Positions 47,942 to 59,903 are shown, counted from the stretch's first letter. The stretch is DNA of 64,000 nucleotides from Polyodon spathula (GCF_017654505.1 NC_054536.1:36442970-36506969); one strand, 5' to 3'. The notes: a model not told the origin generated them from the sequence alone. Program-made: numbers and translations.

Positions 47942-49937
47942 TCCATTTATATCCTGAGAATAAAACAATTGTTATGAAAAAAAAGTTCTTTAAAACTCTG
48001 TAGAGTGCTACATTAATTCTGATTCAAATGACCAAATCAGTCTGAAAATTGAAGCAGTAGGCATCTTTTGTCCCAACACATTCCCAGAAAATTATCTTTG
48101 AAATAATTAGTTTTATTGAATGTACATAAAACATTTATGATTAGCTTATTCTCATAAAAAATGCATATTAATATATATTTATATACATAGTACAGAATAG
48201 TTTCACAAATGGTTATAAAAGAGACAAGTAAATGTATACAGTGTAAAAAAAAAAATGACTGAAATACATATTTAATATGAGTCTTCTTTCTGCAAATTCC
48301 TGTGACTTTTATTTATTTAATAATTTTTTTTTTTTTACTGTGGACCCCTCCCTTAAACATCTTCAAGGACCTAACAATAAAAATAAATATAGGTTTGTTG
48401 CTCTCCCAACCCCCAAATGTGGGTCTTAATTTTCTGGTCCAATGACTTAGCCAATGGCCTCAGTTTATGTGTCTTCACACAATCAATTTAATCTAAATAT
48501 TTTCTAAAAATTTCTCTAAATTGCAGTGATCTTGAATGACTGCACTATGACTTTTATTTTTCCACTAGCTACCTAATCTATCAAACTAGCACATGTTACC
48601 ACTAAAAGGGTATACAAATGTAAGCAAAGTTTTGCTAAACCTGGCCCTTGCAAGTAAAAATGAGACAAATAACTAGTTATAGTATCACCTCAAAGTTTAC
48701 AATGAATCTAGCCACTGTGTTTCCAAACTTTCGATCTCTGCTTTTTTTTTTTTTTTTTTTTTTTCAGGCAAATGTTTTGACGTTTTGAATGATTTATCAC
48801 TCAGATAATGGAGAGCACATAGGCTAGTATCAAACTTTAAGAATGAACGTTGCCTTTTCTAAAAGGAGTATGCCACCTCTGGCAGAATCAGTAGGGACAC
48901 TTTTAACTGGCCAGGATGTAAGCTAATAATAATTAATCTCCTGCTTCTACCTGATAGCTGAGTATTATATTTAAAACAACCTGTTCTAGTTTTCTTCCAG
49001 CGTGTCTTAATTCCCAGCATTCATACATCATTTCCTCCCCCACTCGGCTGCTTCCTGCCCTACTCCAGCTGGGCCCAGATCTTAGCCAGCTGCCTCATTT
49101 CCGATGTGAGCTATCTGCAGCAGACTCGGGAGCAAGACACCTGTCAGTCTCCCACACTCCACACCATGTGGTCACTCTGCTACAAAACCTTTTTTTCACA
49201 GCGGCCTAATGAGACACAGTGCATTGACCTGAATTGTTTCGTATCACTGGAAAGCCACAGCTTGTTATGAATACTAAAACTAAGGACATTTCTGAAGGCA
49301 AAAAATATAAACAAGGACCATGTATTAACTTCTTAATGTTTGGTAGTTTTTAAAAATGACTGACCTTATGACTATCATGAACAATAATATTATTTTTATT
49401 TCTTTGGTTCTTGTAAGTTTAGTGCTCATGAAAAATGTGGGACAAACGCGCTGACTACAAACAGACATTATGCTGGCAGGTTCCATGAGAGCTTCCCCTC
49501 AAAGCTCGAGAACACCCTGTCATTCAGCCTCTTTCAAGCAGAGACTTTCAATTATGATGAATTGTGTGCCATCTTTCTTTTTTGTGTGTGTTGATTAGTC
49601 CACTGGGGCCTAAGTTGGTACCACCGAACTAATTTCACTTGTGACCTGATTCAATGTCCAGAAGTGAGAGACTGATGAATTTGGCTACTATTCTACAGTA
49701 ACTTTACTGTAGTGTATGTACTGTAGTTATTGTATACATTTGTGTATAGATTGGTACAGACAAGTATCAGCAGGTTCAATTCCTAAAGTAAAAGTACAGT
49801 AACATAACACAGAGACAAATTATTTGCAAAATATAAAAGGTGTCACAAATGACCAAAGTTTTAATTGTTTTATTCACTGGTGGTTTTATTTGTACACTGT
49901 CTTAGTCACACTATTTATTGTATTTTTACACTGTGTG
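47942..49937. other. Spacer with a candidate conserved block
   Basis: A poly(T) run lies at 48741-48764. 48850-49270 is balanced low-repeat sequence (for example GCAGCAGACTCGGGAGCAAG, GTGCATTGACCTGAATTGTT) and a candidate conserved element. 49430-49600 is similar. No coding region is seen. Confidence 0.4.
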
Positions 49938-50018
49938 TTATATACCCAAAGGGAGGCTCCAATAAGGGGTTGCATTTATACGTTTTATATACCCAAAGGG
50001 AGACTCCGATAAGGAGTT
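49938..50018. repeat. Two direct repeats of about 34 bp at the edge of the Gypsy relic
   Basis: TTATATACCCAAAGGGAGGC (49938) and TTATATACCCAAAGGGAGAC (49985) begin near-identical copies that each run through TCC(A/G)ATAAGG(G/A)GTT, at a period of 47 bp. They lie 80-150 bp upstream of the gag-like sequence and may be part of the left LTR or leader. Confidence 0.7.
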
Positions 50019-50164
50019 TTAGGTATGTGTCACACAAACAAAACCCTGACATTTTCTGGAGTAGTCAGCAGGATCTCAGCTGTACCTATACTGGCCTGAG
50101 TTACCATGACCGTACAGGATCCAGCAGAGGTGGTCCCCCAAGTGGTGGAGGAAGTGGCTCCCTT

Positions 50165-50420
50165 AGTTGAGGAGGTGGTGCCTCCCTCTGCCGCAGTTAA
50201 CATGATTGTGCCCTAGATTTGAAGAGATAGCTAGTGGGGTGCGGTTTGGGGAATGGCAGAACCAGGTCCAGACATTGAGCGACGAACAACAAGTAGATTT
50301 CATTATAAATGCTTTAGAAAGGGATGTGAGGAGGGAAATGTTTTTACTACAACCATCAGAATATACTAACATTCTACAAGTGTTTAAGACCCTCAGCAAG
50401 CAGTATGAAGACTGAGCATC
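50165..50420 (+). pseudogene. Ty3/Gypsy gag capsid-like relic
   Basis: The frame 50206-50415 reads FEEIASGVRFGEWQNQVQ, then a helical segment with QQVDFIINALERDVRREMF and a short tail ending LSKQYED. The pattern of a tryptophan near the start, then a ...V...L.G.ARREV...L segment and a ...F..L...YGD end, is that of fish Gypsy capsid proteins. Upstream and downstream frames are broken. The match is at motif level only. Confidence 0.55.
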
Positions 50421-50959
50421 ATTGGCTCAACTATGGGCCCACTTCTTAAGTTGCAGTCAGGCAACTGTGAAGAAACTGTGAGCGCCTACAACCTGCGGAA
50501 GAGGAGGAATTCTTCAGAGCCTGGAATGAAAAATATGGTCCTTTGGGACCAATGGGTCTTCAGTCTACTACCTGAAGCGGTGGGCCAGGATTTGCAGTGT
50601 CAGGTACGTCGGAACCCTACCTCTGACTTTCTCTGAAGTGTAACACGAAGCTTGAGTACTTGAAAAAGAAGCTGTCGGCCAGCCCCAGGAGATAGCTAGC
50701 TGTGCCACCATCCAGAGGCCTCCCTTGTTTCGACCAATTCCGGATTTGGATGCCTGGAAGAAAGGTACGTGCTGAATTACTGTCTGAAATTCAGGGTCAG
50801 TTGGCTGAACTCACCCTGATGCAAGAGATCCAGACCTAGAGGTCTCCTTCAGTGAACGGGAATCAGCCCCTATTGAACCGACCTAGAGAGACCCAGCCCC
50901 GATAGAGCAGTATCGGACTCCACGAAGGCCACTAATGGAGTATCAATGGGATGAACAGG

Positions 50960-51025
50960 AGAGGCCAATTTGTCGGTAGTGTGGCCAGAGTGGTCACATT
51001 GGGCAGCAATGTCCCTGGCTCCATG
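50960..51025 (+). pseudogene. Gag nucleocapsid zinc knuckle relic
   Basis: Around 50970-51015 the plus strand encodes CGQSGHIGQQC preceded by CR and a stop, which fits a CX2CX4HX4C knuckle with a stop inside the first CX2C. It would have packaged genomic RNA in the parent element. Confidence 0.65.
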
Positions 51026-51139
51026 TGCTCACTCAGGCTTTAAATGAGAACTCCTGACCACTGTAGGGCAAATGTTGGGGATCCATGCTGGTGACAGCAA
51101 CAAACTTGCCCCACCCATAACTGTCAGAACCTGCCCTGG

Positions 51140-51235
51140 GGTAGAAGTAGAAGTTGGGGGGATTCAGCTGTCTTGACTTTTAGACACAAGGTCACAAGTA
51201 ACATTATTTAGTGAATTTTTCTTTCAGAGGTGACT
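51140..51235 (+). pseudogene. Aspartic protease active-site relic
   Basis: A GGIQLSCLLDTRSQVTLF-like reading is visible across frames near 51157-51210. The LLDTGS.VT consensus of retropepsins is altered at the Gly (here Arg) and a stop lies within it. It sits between the nucleocapsid and reverse transcriptase relics, as expected. Confidence 0.5.
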
Positions 51236-51884
51236 GGGAAGTCATTGGAAGAAAGACACTACAGACATTGATTGGGTGACCCTACGGGCTGCCAACGGAT
51301 TGAACATTCCATACGTCGTGTATGCCGTGATGCCCCAGAGAGTGAGATAGTAGTCTGGGCGTGAGTGGTGAACCCTACTAAACAATGTCAGTACTGTGCT
51401 ATTTTAGAAGCTGTCGAAGAAGACGAATGCTGGCAAGTAGCCCAGACACTGGTTGCTGTCCTGTGAGAGTACAAAATCTAAATCCCTTCCCCATTGAAGT
51501 TGCCCAACATCACACGCTAGCTGTGCTTTACCAGGTTTTGGAGAAGGATGTGATACTGTCAACTGAGGAGCCTGGGGTGGTAACAGTAGCGGCCCGGACA
51601 GTCCGCCCCCCCACGGACTGATTTGGACTGATCTGATTTGGGATTGTGAAAAATTCAGTTGACCACACTAATTCAATAGTGGAAGAAAGTATTTGTGGGC
51701 CCACGATGAAGATTTTGGGCGTACCAACACCGTTTTTCATTGGATCCCTATCGGTACTGCCCTGCCGTGCAGAGAAAGGTTTTGACCCATTCCCCCTACC
51801 TTCTATCAGGAGCTTCGGACTCTACTTGCTTAGATGTTGGAAGGTGGAGTTTTCTGAGAGAGTGCTAATCCTTAGGCCGCCCCA

Positions 51885-52600
51885 GTCATTCTTGTAAGAA
51901 AGAAAGACGGTACTTGGAGGTTCTGTGTCGATTACCGGAGGCTTAATGCAGTCACGCATAAGGACGCATATCTGTTACCCTGAATTGAAGAATCATTTAC
52001 TACCCTAAAGAAGACTGCTTGGTATTCTACCTTGGATTTGGCCAGTAGTTATGAGCAAGTCGCAGTAGACCACCGGAATCAAGAAAGGCCAACTTTCACC
52101 ACCCCCCTAGGACTCTGTTTTGACTAAATGCTGTTCGGTCTGTGCAGTGCACCAGCCACCTTCCAGCAACTGATGCAGCTTTGTCTGGGAGATCAGGTAA
52201 CAGATTCTTTGCTAATATATCTTGTCGATACTATTGTGTATTCTCATGATTTTGCCTCCCACCTTGTCCATTTGGAACTAGTATTTGAGTGACTCTGGAG
52301 TCATGGCCTGAAATTACAAGCTGCCAAGTGTCGAGTTTTACAGCGACAGGTCAACTACCTGGGCCATGTTGTCCGTGCCAAAGGAGTGGCCCCCGACCTG
52401 CAGAAAATTGAGGCCATTCGAGATTGACCTTTGCCTACTAATTTATATCAGGCACTTTCATTTCTAGGTTTTGTGGGGTACTATAGAAGATGTATTCTGG
52501 CCTTCGCCAAGAAAGCAGCTCTGTTACACAAATTATTGGTTGGGACAGCTGCCACAGGAAAATAAATGGCCTCTGTACTGTGGACACCGTAGTGTCAACA
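51885..52600 (+). pseudogene. Ty3/Gypsy reverse transcriptase relic
   Basis: From about 51895 the plus strand encodes [20 protein letters not shown], then STLDLASSYEQVAVD (family: ..LDL.SGY.Q...), FTTPLGLC, MLFGLCSAPATFQQLM and LIYLVDTIVYS. It continues with GLKLQAAKCRVLQRQVNYLG HVV and the connection-domain start ALSFLGFVGYYRR. The catalytic YLDD/YVDD box reads YLVD at about 52217, so the first Asp of the pair is lost. At least four in-frame stops are visible (after LCFD, after LVFE, after AIRD, after ATGK). RNase H is not present downstream. Order and spacing are textbook for the Gypsy palm and fingers. Confidence 0.85.
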
Positions 52601-53516
52601 ATTTTTTTTTACTGCAATTGCATGATAAAGTGTGCCAATTTAATACAGCTGTGAAATATCTTTTTTAATAAATTAGAATTAAAGCTCAGTGAATTACCTG
52701 TATGAGAGAAACTGAAAGTTATAAATAGGTGCAGAGAGATAAGTAACTTTTTTTGAGTGACCTGTTTAATAAATCAACCGGTGAAAATAATGTATGTATG
52801 TCATAATGTAATAATATACCAGTAATAAAAAATAAAAAAAAATTATTAACTAGACACTGGGATTTGTTTTACCCAGATGTGTTCTCATGGTAACCTTTAT
52901 CCTAGTATGCTAATAATAATAATAAATGACTTGATCACTTTAGCTCTACCAATTAAAGCCAAAATGTATGATCTGGTTTTAACCAAAAAACTGTATTTCT
53001 ATACCTCTCCCAAACAGAGCAAATAGTAACCCTGAAGCCTGACAGACTGTAAATGTGACAGTGTGCTTTGTTTATATGGCATCCTCAGGTATGCCTTTGA
53101 ATGTGCAACTGGGAATGCCAATGGGGTTACCATAATGTAAGAAAACACAAGCTTTTTTTTCTACTGAACTGAAGCTGAGATGCTCCAGGGGACATATGAC
53201 ATGCAGATAATTACTATATACCTGTCAAGTCAAGGATATCTACCTAACTATCTGACTGATAATACAGATTTGTGTTTTCTGTAAATTTTTGATGCAAATA
53301 AACTTAGCAGAACAGAAAATACTCTTCAGATTCTGAGCTCATACTGTACTCATTTAAATTTATATCTATATATGTGTGTGTGTGTTTTTGTGTTTTGTGA
53401 ATTTACACTGGTAAACTTGAAGGGGGTTCCCCAAACTCATTTCACGTGACCGAAGCTGGATTTCAATGTAGGGCGTCAGAGGTGAATTGGTACATTACTT
53501 TTGCTGTAACATTTAA
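52601..53516. other. AT-rich spacer
   Basis: No coding or repeat signal is visible beyond short TA/TG tracts near 53360. Confidence 0.5.
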
Positions 53517-53825
53517 TGTGTTGGAATTACAAGAGATATTGCAAAGTAATTCTGTTTACATCTGAAGGCAGTCTGTAGGATATTATAAAGGTTTATAAAC
53601 AACCTGTTGGACTCAATGAAATAGACTCCGTCAGACATCCCTATAATATTTCCAAATATTTGTTGGACAACCTGAGTTACTTTATATATATATACTATGA
53701 TATATATATATATATATTTATATTGTGTTGGAATTACAAGAGATATTGCAAAGTAATTCTGTTTACATCTGAAGGCAGTCTGTAGGATATTATAAAGGTT
53801 TATAAACAACCTGTTGGACTCAATG
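53517..53825. repeat. Exact 102-bp direct duplication (53517-53618 and 53724-53825)
   Basis: Both copies start TGTGTTGGAATTACAAGAGA and end CCTGTTGGACTCAATG with no difference that I can see. They are 207 bp apart start to start, separated by unrelated sequence and a TATATA tract at 53683-53718. Perfect identity means a recent event or an assembly artefact. Confidence 0.95.
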
Positions 53826-53909
53826 TAAACAAAATATATGAATCAGTATGAACATTTCACTGTGTTTGTTCCAAATAAGTAAACAAAATATATGAATCAG
53901 TATGAACAT
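53825..53909. repeat. Exact 31-bp direct duplication (53825-53855 and 53879-53909)
   Basis: GTAAACAAAATATATGAATC ... GAACAT occurs twice at a 54-bp interval, directly after the second copy of the 102-bp duplication. Confidence 0.95.
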
Positions 53910-55522
53910 GGTATTGTACAAAACATTGACATTGCACTGATAGTACAAATACTGTTTACTATATTTAACATGCTTAGTGTTTTATAATCAAATGGCTACC
54001 TGATGTGGTTACAATATATTTAGGGTGTATCTATTGTTGGTGCTTATATATTTAATGTTTAGGTGCTACCAAAATATATTATGTAACTCACCATGCATTT
54101 TATATAATTCTGATGTGTCTTCCCATAATTTCAAAGCCTCTGCACTACTTCATTATTATTATTTAAAATGAACAAAGACCATGCAAATTCTGATTGCATA
54201 AGAATAAAAGGGCATTTACACTGCTGGACAATAACAAGTGCTCGAAGACTGCCTTCAAGGAAAACATTTTTTTTTTTTTCTGACAGCCAATTTATTATAG
54301 ACAGTTTATTATATGTGAATCCACTAAACAGATTATAAACTGCTCAAATGTTGAAAATGTTCCACAACAACATTCTGAACTTTTGGAATCTAGAAAAACC
54401 TGAAGAGGATCTTGTATGTTTGGTGTCACACCACCAAAGTAATTCAAAATAGTTTTTGAGTAGTTAACAGTTCTGGCTTCTCCATGTTCTCAGCTGACTG
54501 AGTATACGAAGCAATGAGAAAGAAACAGAAATAACATGAGACATGAGCCTCAGTGAATGTATTTTGTCACAGCGCAATTATACTTGATTTAAAAAATATC
54601 TGTCAGTGCATTGATCTTTATCCATGGTCAGTAAGGTTCAGTAAGGAACTGACGTGATTTGTAATGGCCTACAAAATAAGACAACCATGCTATGAATGGA
54701 CATACGTTAGGTAATACTTATCTGTCAAACTACAGAATACATATGTATGTTTCTCTTTGTGTCATTGCATTGGTTGTGTCACAACATTAACATGAATGGA
54801 AAGGGCAGGTCAATTTGTATTAGATACTGTATTTTATATATATAATAAATAAATGCAATCAACAGTATAAGCGGAGTGTGTAAATATTCAGCAGAATTAT
54901 GTAGAGGAGTATATTTTGTGAAAGAAAATCAAAAGATTATTTTGGTGGCAAGGGTTGTTTGATAAAAGCCAAAACTGTTGTGGAATTTCATGAATATCCT
55001 AAAGGGTTTCTTTTTTAAAAATCATATAATTCTGGTTTATCTGTTTTGAAGGTTGGATGGAAGGCAACGGCTGGATCTGTGTCTATATCCAGCAGTTTAA
55101 TTTTGATTTTATTGGAGGTGAAATCACTATTGCTGGCCAACTGTCAACCATCCCTAATTTTCATCACAAAACAAGAATGGGCATGAAAAGATCATTCATT
55201 ATCCACCTCTTCTTAATAAAGAACCATGCTGCCTTAACTGAAAGCATTTAAAAACGTTTTGAGAAAGAATAATTAAACCAAATGAAAAATAAACCGCAGA
55301 CAGGAGGTGGAGATGAGTGGCAGTGCATTCCAGTTCATATAAATCACATTTCCTTCTACAGGTTTAGCTAATAAGGTATTTTTGTCATATGACAAGCTCA
55401 AGAAAATGACATAAATGAAGGAAGCAATTTTCTCTGGTGACTTCAGAGGCACTGAAAATTAGTTGCTGTCTTGTCCCATTTTAAATGAAGTTCATGCATT
55501 TTGGTAACTGATCATACAACTA

Positions 55523-55583
<61 letters not shown>

Positions 55584-56413
55584 ATTGTTACACATTAATC
55601 TTAACAGTAACGCTGCGAATTGGTAACATACTAGACTCTTCTAATGCTGTGTTCACAAGCACAGAAACTTCCTGTCTTTACTGTGATATTGCCTAATAAT
55701 ATTATAGAACAGTGTATTAAAGCATAGTAGAGGAAGCAAGCATGGAAAATCATAGCAGTATTGTGAAGTAGTTAGATAAAAACATTTAAATTATTGCGCA
55801 AGTTTGCCATGGCAAAATTCTATTTTTGAAGATTTGAACCATAGCTGAAAGAGGGTTGTATTTTGGATAATTTACTCCAAACCAACCGCAAAACAGATAC
55901 TTAAACTGATATTGTCTTGTAATATGCTTTATAACTTTAAGTATTAATTTTCTCAAAATAAAGACAACCAAATGCAATTATTACACTATCAAAACTTGCA
56001 GAGAGTAAATGTGTATTCAACATGGTATGGAATATCTTGTATTGTATGTTGAACTGGAAAGTGTAAAGAAAAGCTTACAGCCTCTAATAATACAATGGCA
56101 AAAAGATGACAACAGGGGAGCACGCAAAGAAATAGGTATTGTAACTTGAGACATGGTTCTGTCAAAAAATAAATAAAAAATAGAAAACCGAAGGCCTATA
56201 TATATATGTGCTTGGTAGGAATTAGAGATATAAATGGAAACTGTGTTATTGAAGACATGCTTTGCAGAATGAAGCCTTTGACAATACAATTTACATGCTA
56301 TTAAAATTTTATACCTCAACTATACATTGTTTGTTTTATTTCTAGTTCCTTGAATAAAGGTACTTTCAAATACACAACTGAAACTATTACAAAATATTGA
56401 ACGTATTGGTCCC
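53910..56413. other. Spacer with a (TA)n array and a candidate conserved block
   Basis: (TA)n occupies 55525-55580. 55040-55250 (for example ATTTTATTGGAGGTGAAATC, CTATTGCTGGCCAACTGTCA) is balanced, unique-looking sequence. The 64-codon ORF across it shows no domain, so a non-coding conserved element is more likely than an exon. The rest is AT-rich. Confidence 0.45.
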
Positions 56414-56840
56414 CAAATGGCTCACCTGATAAAAGCACTGCCGCGTGGCATGCAGGGCGAGTCATACAACCAGAGATTGAAGTGCAAATCCTGGTTGGTT
56501 GTACAAGGCAGCTGGTCTTCGCTGGGCCTCCGCGGGGTGCTTCATTGGCTTTGGCGCTCCCAGGGTTGGCGAGGTGGGAGCCATCTTAGACTGTTTCTCT
56601 TCATCGCTCTGCAGTGACTCCTACAGGCCAGGCACCGAGTGAGCTTGGGGGCAGAGATTTGCTGGGCAGATCTTTGTCCTCCAGAGGCCGGTAGCCTGTG
56701 GACATCCGCTCTTGAGTTCCTGGGTGTAAAAAAGATGGTATCGGAGGACGCCCACTGAGCCTCGGGTCCCTGAGCTGTGTAATAAATGGGCATTGCAAAT
56801 TGAGAGAAAATCAAGGGTAAAAATAATTGGAGATTCTAAA
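56414..56840 (+). repeat. tRNA-derived SINE, about 425 bp
   Basis: The head reads ATGGCTCACCTGATAAAAGC (A-box-like) and, after GCATGCAGGGCGAGTCATAC, a B-box-like GAAGTGCAAATCCTGG at about 56479-56494, at tRNA-like spacing. A GC-rich body follows, much richer than the flanks. The tail is GGCATTGCAAATTGAGAGAAAATC ending AAATAATTGGAGATTCTAAA. The body includes GGCTTTGGCGCTCCCAGG and CCTGTGGACATCCGCTC. Such long, GC-rich SINE bodies exist in non-teleost fishes. ORFs over it are shadows. Confidence 0.7.
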
Positions 56841-57779
56841 TGTATATAACATTTTTTGAAAGTATTATAAAAAGGTGGTGTTTTATTATCCCCTAAATAT
56901 TGTGAATCATGATCAAGTTTCGTAGCAGCCACGGACCCTCTAGCTTCCTAATGTTTATTTAATCGTTCAGTGTAATTGTTGTGTTTGTTTTTAGACCTTT
57001 GCATACCGAAGAAGCAAAAAAGTGCTCACCTCCTGTTAACTAATTGTACCAGGGCGAGGCAGAGCTGATTTGATCTGTAAACTTGGTTCAGCTGAAGTTG
57101 TCCTAAATTACAGGTTCCTGCTGGCAGGTTAATACATCTGCATGCTGAGCTCCCCAGGGCAGGGCTGCAAGCACGTTGTGGCACAATGAGTATTAGGTGT
57201 GTGCTCCCAGCTGTGGGCTGTTTATAAGCAGCCATGCTTGAAAATAACTAGTGACTGACTGACTCTTTTTCCATATACCTGGTAATGCTTTATTACAGTA
57301 TAATACCCAAGCAATCAGCTCCATCCTATAGACCTATATTTTGCTTAACACTTTATTTGCATTATTTGTGATATGGTGGGCTATACTGAAATGTTTTTAA
57401 GTAATCATAATTACCCCCAAGCTCCCCCACCCAATCAAGACCGGGTCAGATTGTTCAAAAGAGCAGGTATATTCAGTTATTCTAAACTAATTTAAATCAA
57501 TAAAATAGGCCCTACAGTTTGTTTAGATTTTAATAATACATAGACACACGTACACCATTTGCACTATTTTCAAAAAAGCAGTTGTATTTACATTAGTAAG
57601 TTCTCTATTGGAAATGCAGTTCTTGAACTATTCATGGAGATGTGTGTGCAACTATAAACAAATAACTAGATAGATACAATTTTTTTAGGCAGGTTTTAAT
57701 AACTGTCCTCAGAAATTTTTATGTGGCATTCTTCCTTGTTTACACCACGGTACCACAATCCAAATAAAAGACATACAGG
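56841..57779. other. Spacer with no recognisable gene
   Basis: 57020-57240 is balanced and unique-looking. The rest is AT-rich. No domain-bearing ORF. Confidence 0.45.
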
Positions 57780-58231
57780 CTTCAGCAGACTAGTCCAGAG
57801 AAACCAGGAAACCGGCTCTGTGAGGTAGAGGCCACGTCCTGGAAGGCGGAGGGTCACCACACCGGCCCAGGACCATCACATCCGACTGATCCATCTGCGT
57901 AATCGTTTTCAGACTGCAGTGGCCACAGCACGAGAAATTCCAGGAAGAAATAACCCAAGCATCAGAAGAATGACTGTAGCTCGCCGTCTGCATGAAAATT
58001 ATTTGTATGCTTGGAGGCCGTTCAGGGGTAACGTTGACAGCTGTGAGATGAAATCACCATCATCTTTGGTCCAGAGAACATCTGAGGTGGCGGCAGAGAG
58101 AGTGGTGGAGTGTTTTATTCATGACCTATACCGTTTTGCCCTTAATGATGTGTGAGCATTATGCTGACTGTTGCGTTGTTCAAGCTAACCATTGGGGCGG
58201 TAAAGTGTGATGATATGGGGAGGACTCTCCT

Positions 58232-58232
<1 letters not shown>

Positions 58233-58286
<54 letters not shown>
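58233..58286. repeat. (TAA)n tail of the L2 copy
   Basis: About 18 TAA units. L2 elements end in short ATT/TTA-type repeats and this array lies exactly at the 3' end of the L2 sequence, so it is an expanded LINE tail, not an independent microsatellite. Confidence 0.85.
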
Positions 58287-58291
<5 letters not shown>

Positions 58292-58851
58292 TAGTGCTTC
58301 TCATTAAAAAATCACAAAGCACTTCACAAAGCAGCATAAAAACAGACATTTCAACAGACAAACAGTAAGAACTACAAATCATTTACAGAAAGCCAATTGA
58401 AAGAAGTTTTAAGATTAGATTTAAAACATCAGCTGACTCACAATTTTTCAAATAGCCCGGCAGGGCGTTCCATAGGCGTGGGGCTAAGGAGCAGAAAGCC
58501 TGATCACCCATAGTGCACAGACGAGTCCTTGGCACAGACAAAAGAACATTATTACCAGATCTCAATTTTCGTTTAGATATGTGGTACTGAAGGAGATCCC
58601 TAAGATAGGCAGGGCCTTGAGAATGTAACGATTTATAATTTAGTAATATAACCTTAAAATCAATCCTATTTTTGACTGGCAGCCAGTGGAGAGAAGCGAG
58701 GACAGGAGATATATGCTTATGTTTCTTGGTCTTAGTGAGAACACAGGCAGCACTATTTTGAACACATTGTAACCTGTTGATAACCTTAGAGGAGATACCT
58801 GCAAAAAGAGCATTACAGTAATCCAATCTTGATAAAATAAAGGCATTTGTG
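58234..58851 (-). mobile_element. L2 LINE 3' end inserted in Tc1 copy 3, with (TTA)n tail
   Basis: On the minus strand the open frame (58865-58383) reads FILSRLDYCNALFAGISS, VINRLQCVQNSAACVLTKTK, VLASLHWLPVKNRIDFKVIL, GPAYLRDLL and LCTMGDQAFCSLAPRLWNAL. This is the diagnostic C-terminal region of LINE-2 ORF2 (SRLDYCNAL / LQ.VQN.AARV / ASLHWLPV..RI.FK / WN.LP). The untranslated end has the AGTGCTTTGTGATTTTTTAA and CACTATATAAGT words, then the (TTA)n tail (58233-58286 on the plus strand as TAA units). CCTTT flanks both sides (58229-58233 and 58852-58856), a possible short target duplication. The frame is nearly intact over 150 codons, so the insertion is younger than the host transposon. Confidence 0.9.
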
Positions 58852-59270
58852 CCTTTGGTGTACATTGAGGGAAAACTTACTGCTCAGCGATACATTAACG
58901 AAGTCCTTGAGGCAACAGTTTTTCCTTTCCTGCAAGCCAATCTGGAAGTGTCGATTTTCCAGCAGGACAATGCAAGATCACACAGTGCTAGGACTAAAAT
59001 TACACAACTTCAAGAAAACAATGTCGAGGTCTTGCCATGGCTGGCTTTTTTTTTTCCTGATCAGAGTCCAATAGAACATCTGTGGGACCAAATCACCAGT
59101 GCCATCCGAAGGAGATAACCGCGACCAGCCAACCTTTGCCAGCTGGCTGCAGCTGCACAGGAAGAGTGGTGGAACATCCCACAGCAGTCTATCCAGAGGC
59201 TGATCAGGTCTATGCGTGAACACTGCCAGGATTGTGTTAATGCTCAGGGAGGTCATACCTGATACTAACT

Positions 59271-59900
59271 TTGTAATGTTTTCATTTTGACAGTGTGTCA
59301 CGTTTCATACTGAAAACTTATCATGATTCTTTGATCTGTATTTTTGTTCACATTTTCTGTGATTTTGTTTGATATCTATGTTTAAAATATTTGATTAAAT
59401 CCATCAGACCTAGTGTTACACTTCTTTTGTGTATCAGTATACATTGTTCTTCTGGCAGAAAAGTCGTGCTTCACTGCACTTAAAAAAGAACACACTGCGT
59501 ATGTATAAATAATAGAATACCATACAACTGTGTTTACAGATTATAGTTATTCAAGTCAGAGCTTATCATAATATGTCTGTACCCATTGTACCAATATGCA
59601 AATAATTAAATTATTTCATCCACTCCTGGAATAAAAAAAGTAGACAGCTTCCAAATTTTCAGACATTTATTGTCAAGTGACTCACTTTAGACTGTCTAAA
59701 AACACACCTTTGACATGATTCATGCAATAGTAGTGCTGATTTTAAACAGTAGTTGACCTCAGTGTCTCAGTGTTCATTGTAGATGTTTTATTGTACATTA
59801 AATAATATTATAACTAATCGGTAAAGCTCATTAAACGTAAATACCCAAAAAATATGAGTTTGACTAAAATAAATTTATATACGATAAACGTTGGTAAAAC
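59271..59900. other. AT-rich spacer, may include the Tc1 copy 3 right end
   Basis: No inverted end matching 57.6-57.8 kb could be recognised. Nothing coding. Confidence 0.4.
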
Positions 59901-59903
59901 CAC

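Larger units (their letters stand above)
50100..52600 (+). mobile_element. Decayed Ty3/Gypsy LTR retrotransposon, internal region
   Basis: Gag-like, nucleocapsid, protease-like and reverse transcriptase remnants occur in the canonical order on the plus strand (separate entries). The element stops after the reverse transcriptase near 52600, so RNase H, integrase and the right LTR are missing. No clear left LTR was delimited. Stops, rather than frameshifts, are the main damage in the reverse transcriptase, which suggests a moderately old copy. CG-to-TG/CA decay could explain many of them. Confidence 0.8.
57790..59262 (+). pseudogene. Tc1/mariner transposase relic (copy 3), interrupted
   Basis: Left part: a GRRRVTTPAQDHHIRLIH-like linker (about 57847-57900), LRNRFQTAVATAREIPGR, SIRRMTVARRLHE, then the frame degrades. 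VMIWGGLS, the glycine-rich block after the first catalytic Asp, ends at the L2 junction. Right part: PLVYIEGKLTAQRYINEVL, then FQQDNARSHSARTK with the second catalytic Asp, a poly(T)-corrupted segment (59046-59056) and DQSPIEHLWDQ with the catalytic Glu. After a stop at RRR the frame continues (PANLCQLAAAAQEEWWNIPQ ... IQRLIRSMREHCQ). WSDE-like first catalytic Asp sequence is not recognisable. The expansion of T between Asp and Glu shifts the apparent spacing from the usual 34. Disrupted by insertion, stops and frame changes. Confidence 0.8.
57780..59270 (+). mobile_element. Tc1/mariner element (copy 3) split by an L2 LINE
   Basis: Transposase remnants on the plus strand lie either side of the minus-strand L2 insertion at 58234-58851. 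The left part (57780-58230) covers the DNA-binding domain and the start of the catalytic domain. The right part (58852-59270) covers the rest. This subfamily is distinct from copies 1 and 2 (different linker and catalytic surroundings). Terminal inverted repeats were not delimited, so limits are those of the coding relic. Confidence 0.8.

Noticed and set aside
55057..55251. A conserved coding exon (64-codon ORF)
   Set aside because: The composition looks constrained, but no domain, start context or splice sites support an exon. A non-coding conserved element is more likely.
56414..56500. A tRNA gene
   Set aside because: The A and B boxes are degenerate, there is no cloverleaf-consistent acceptor pairing that I can see, and a long SINE body with a known style of tail follows. 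It is a SINE head.
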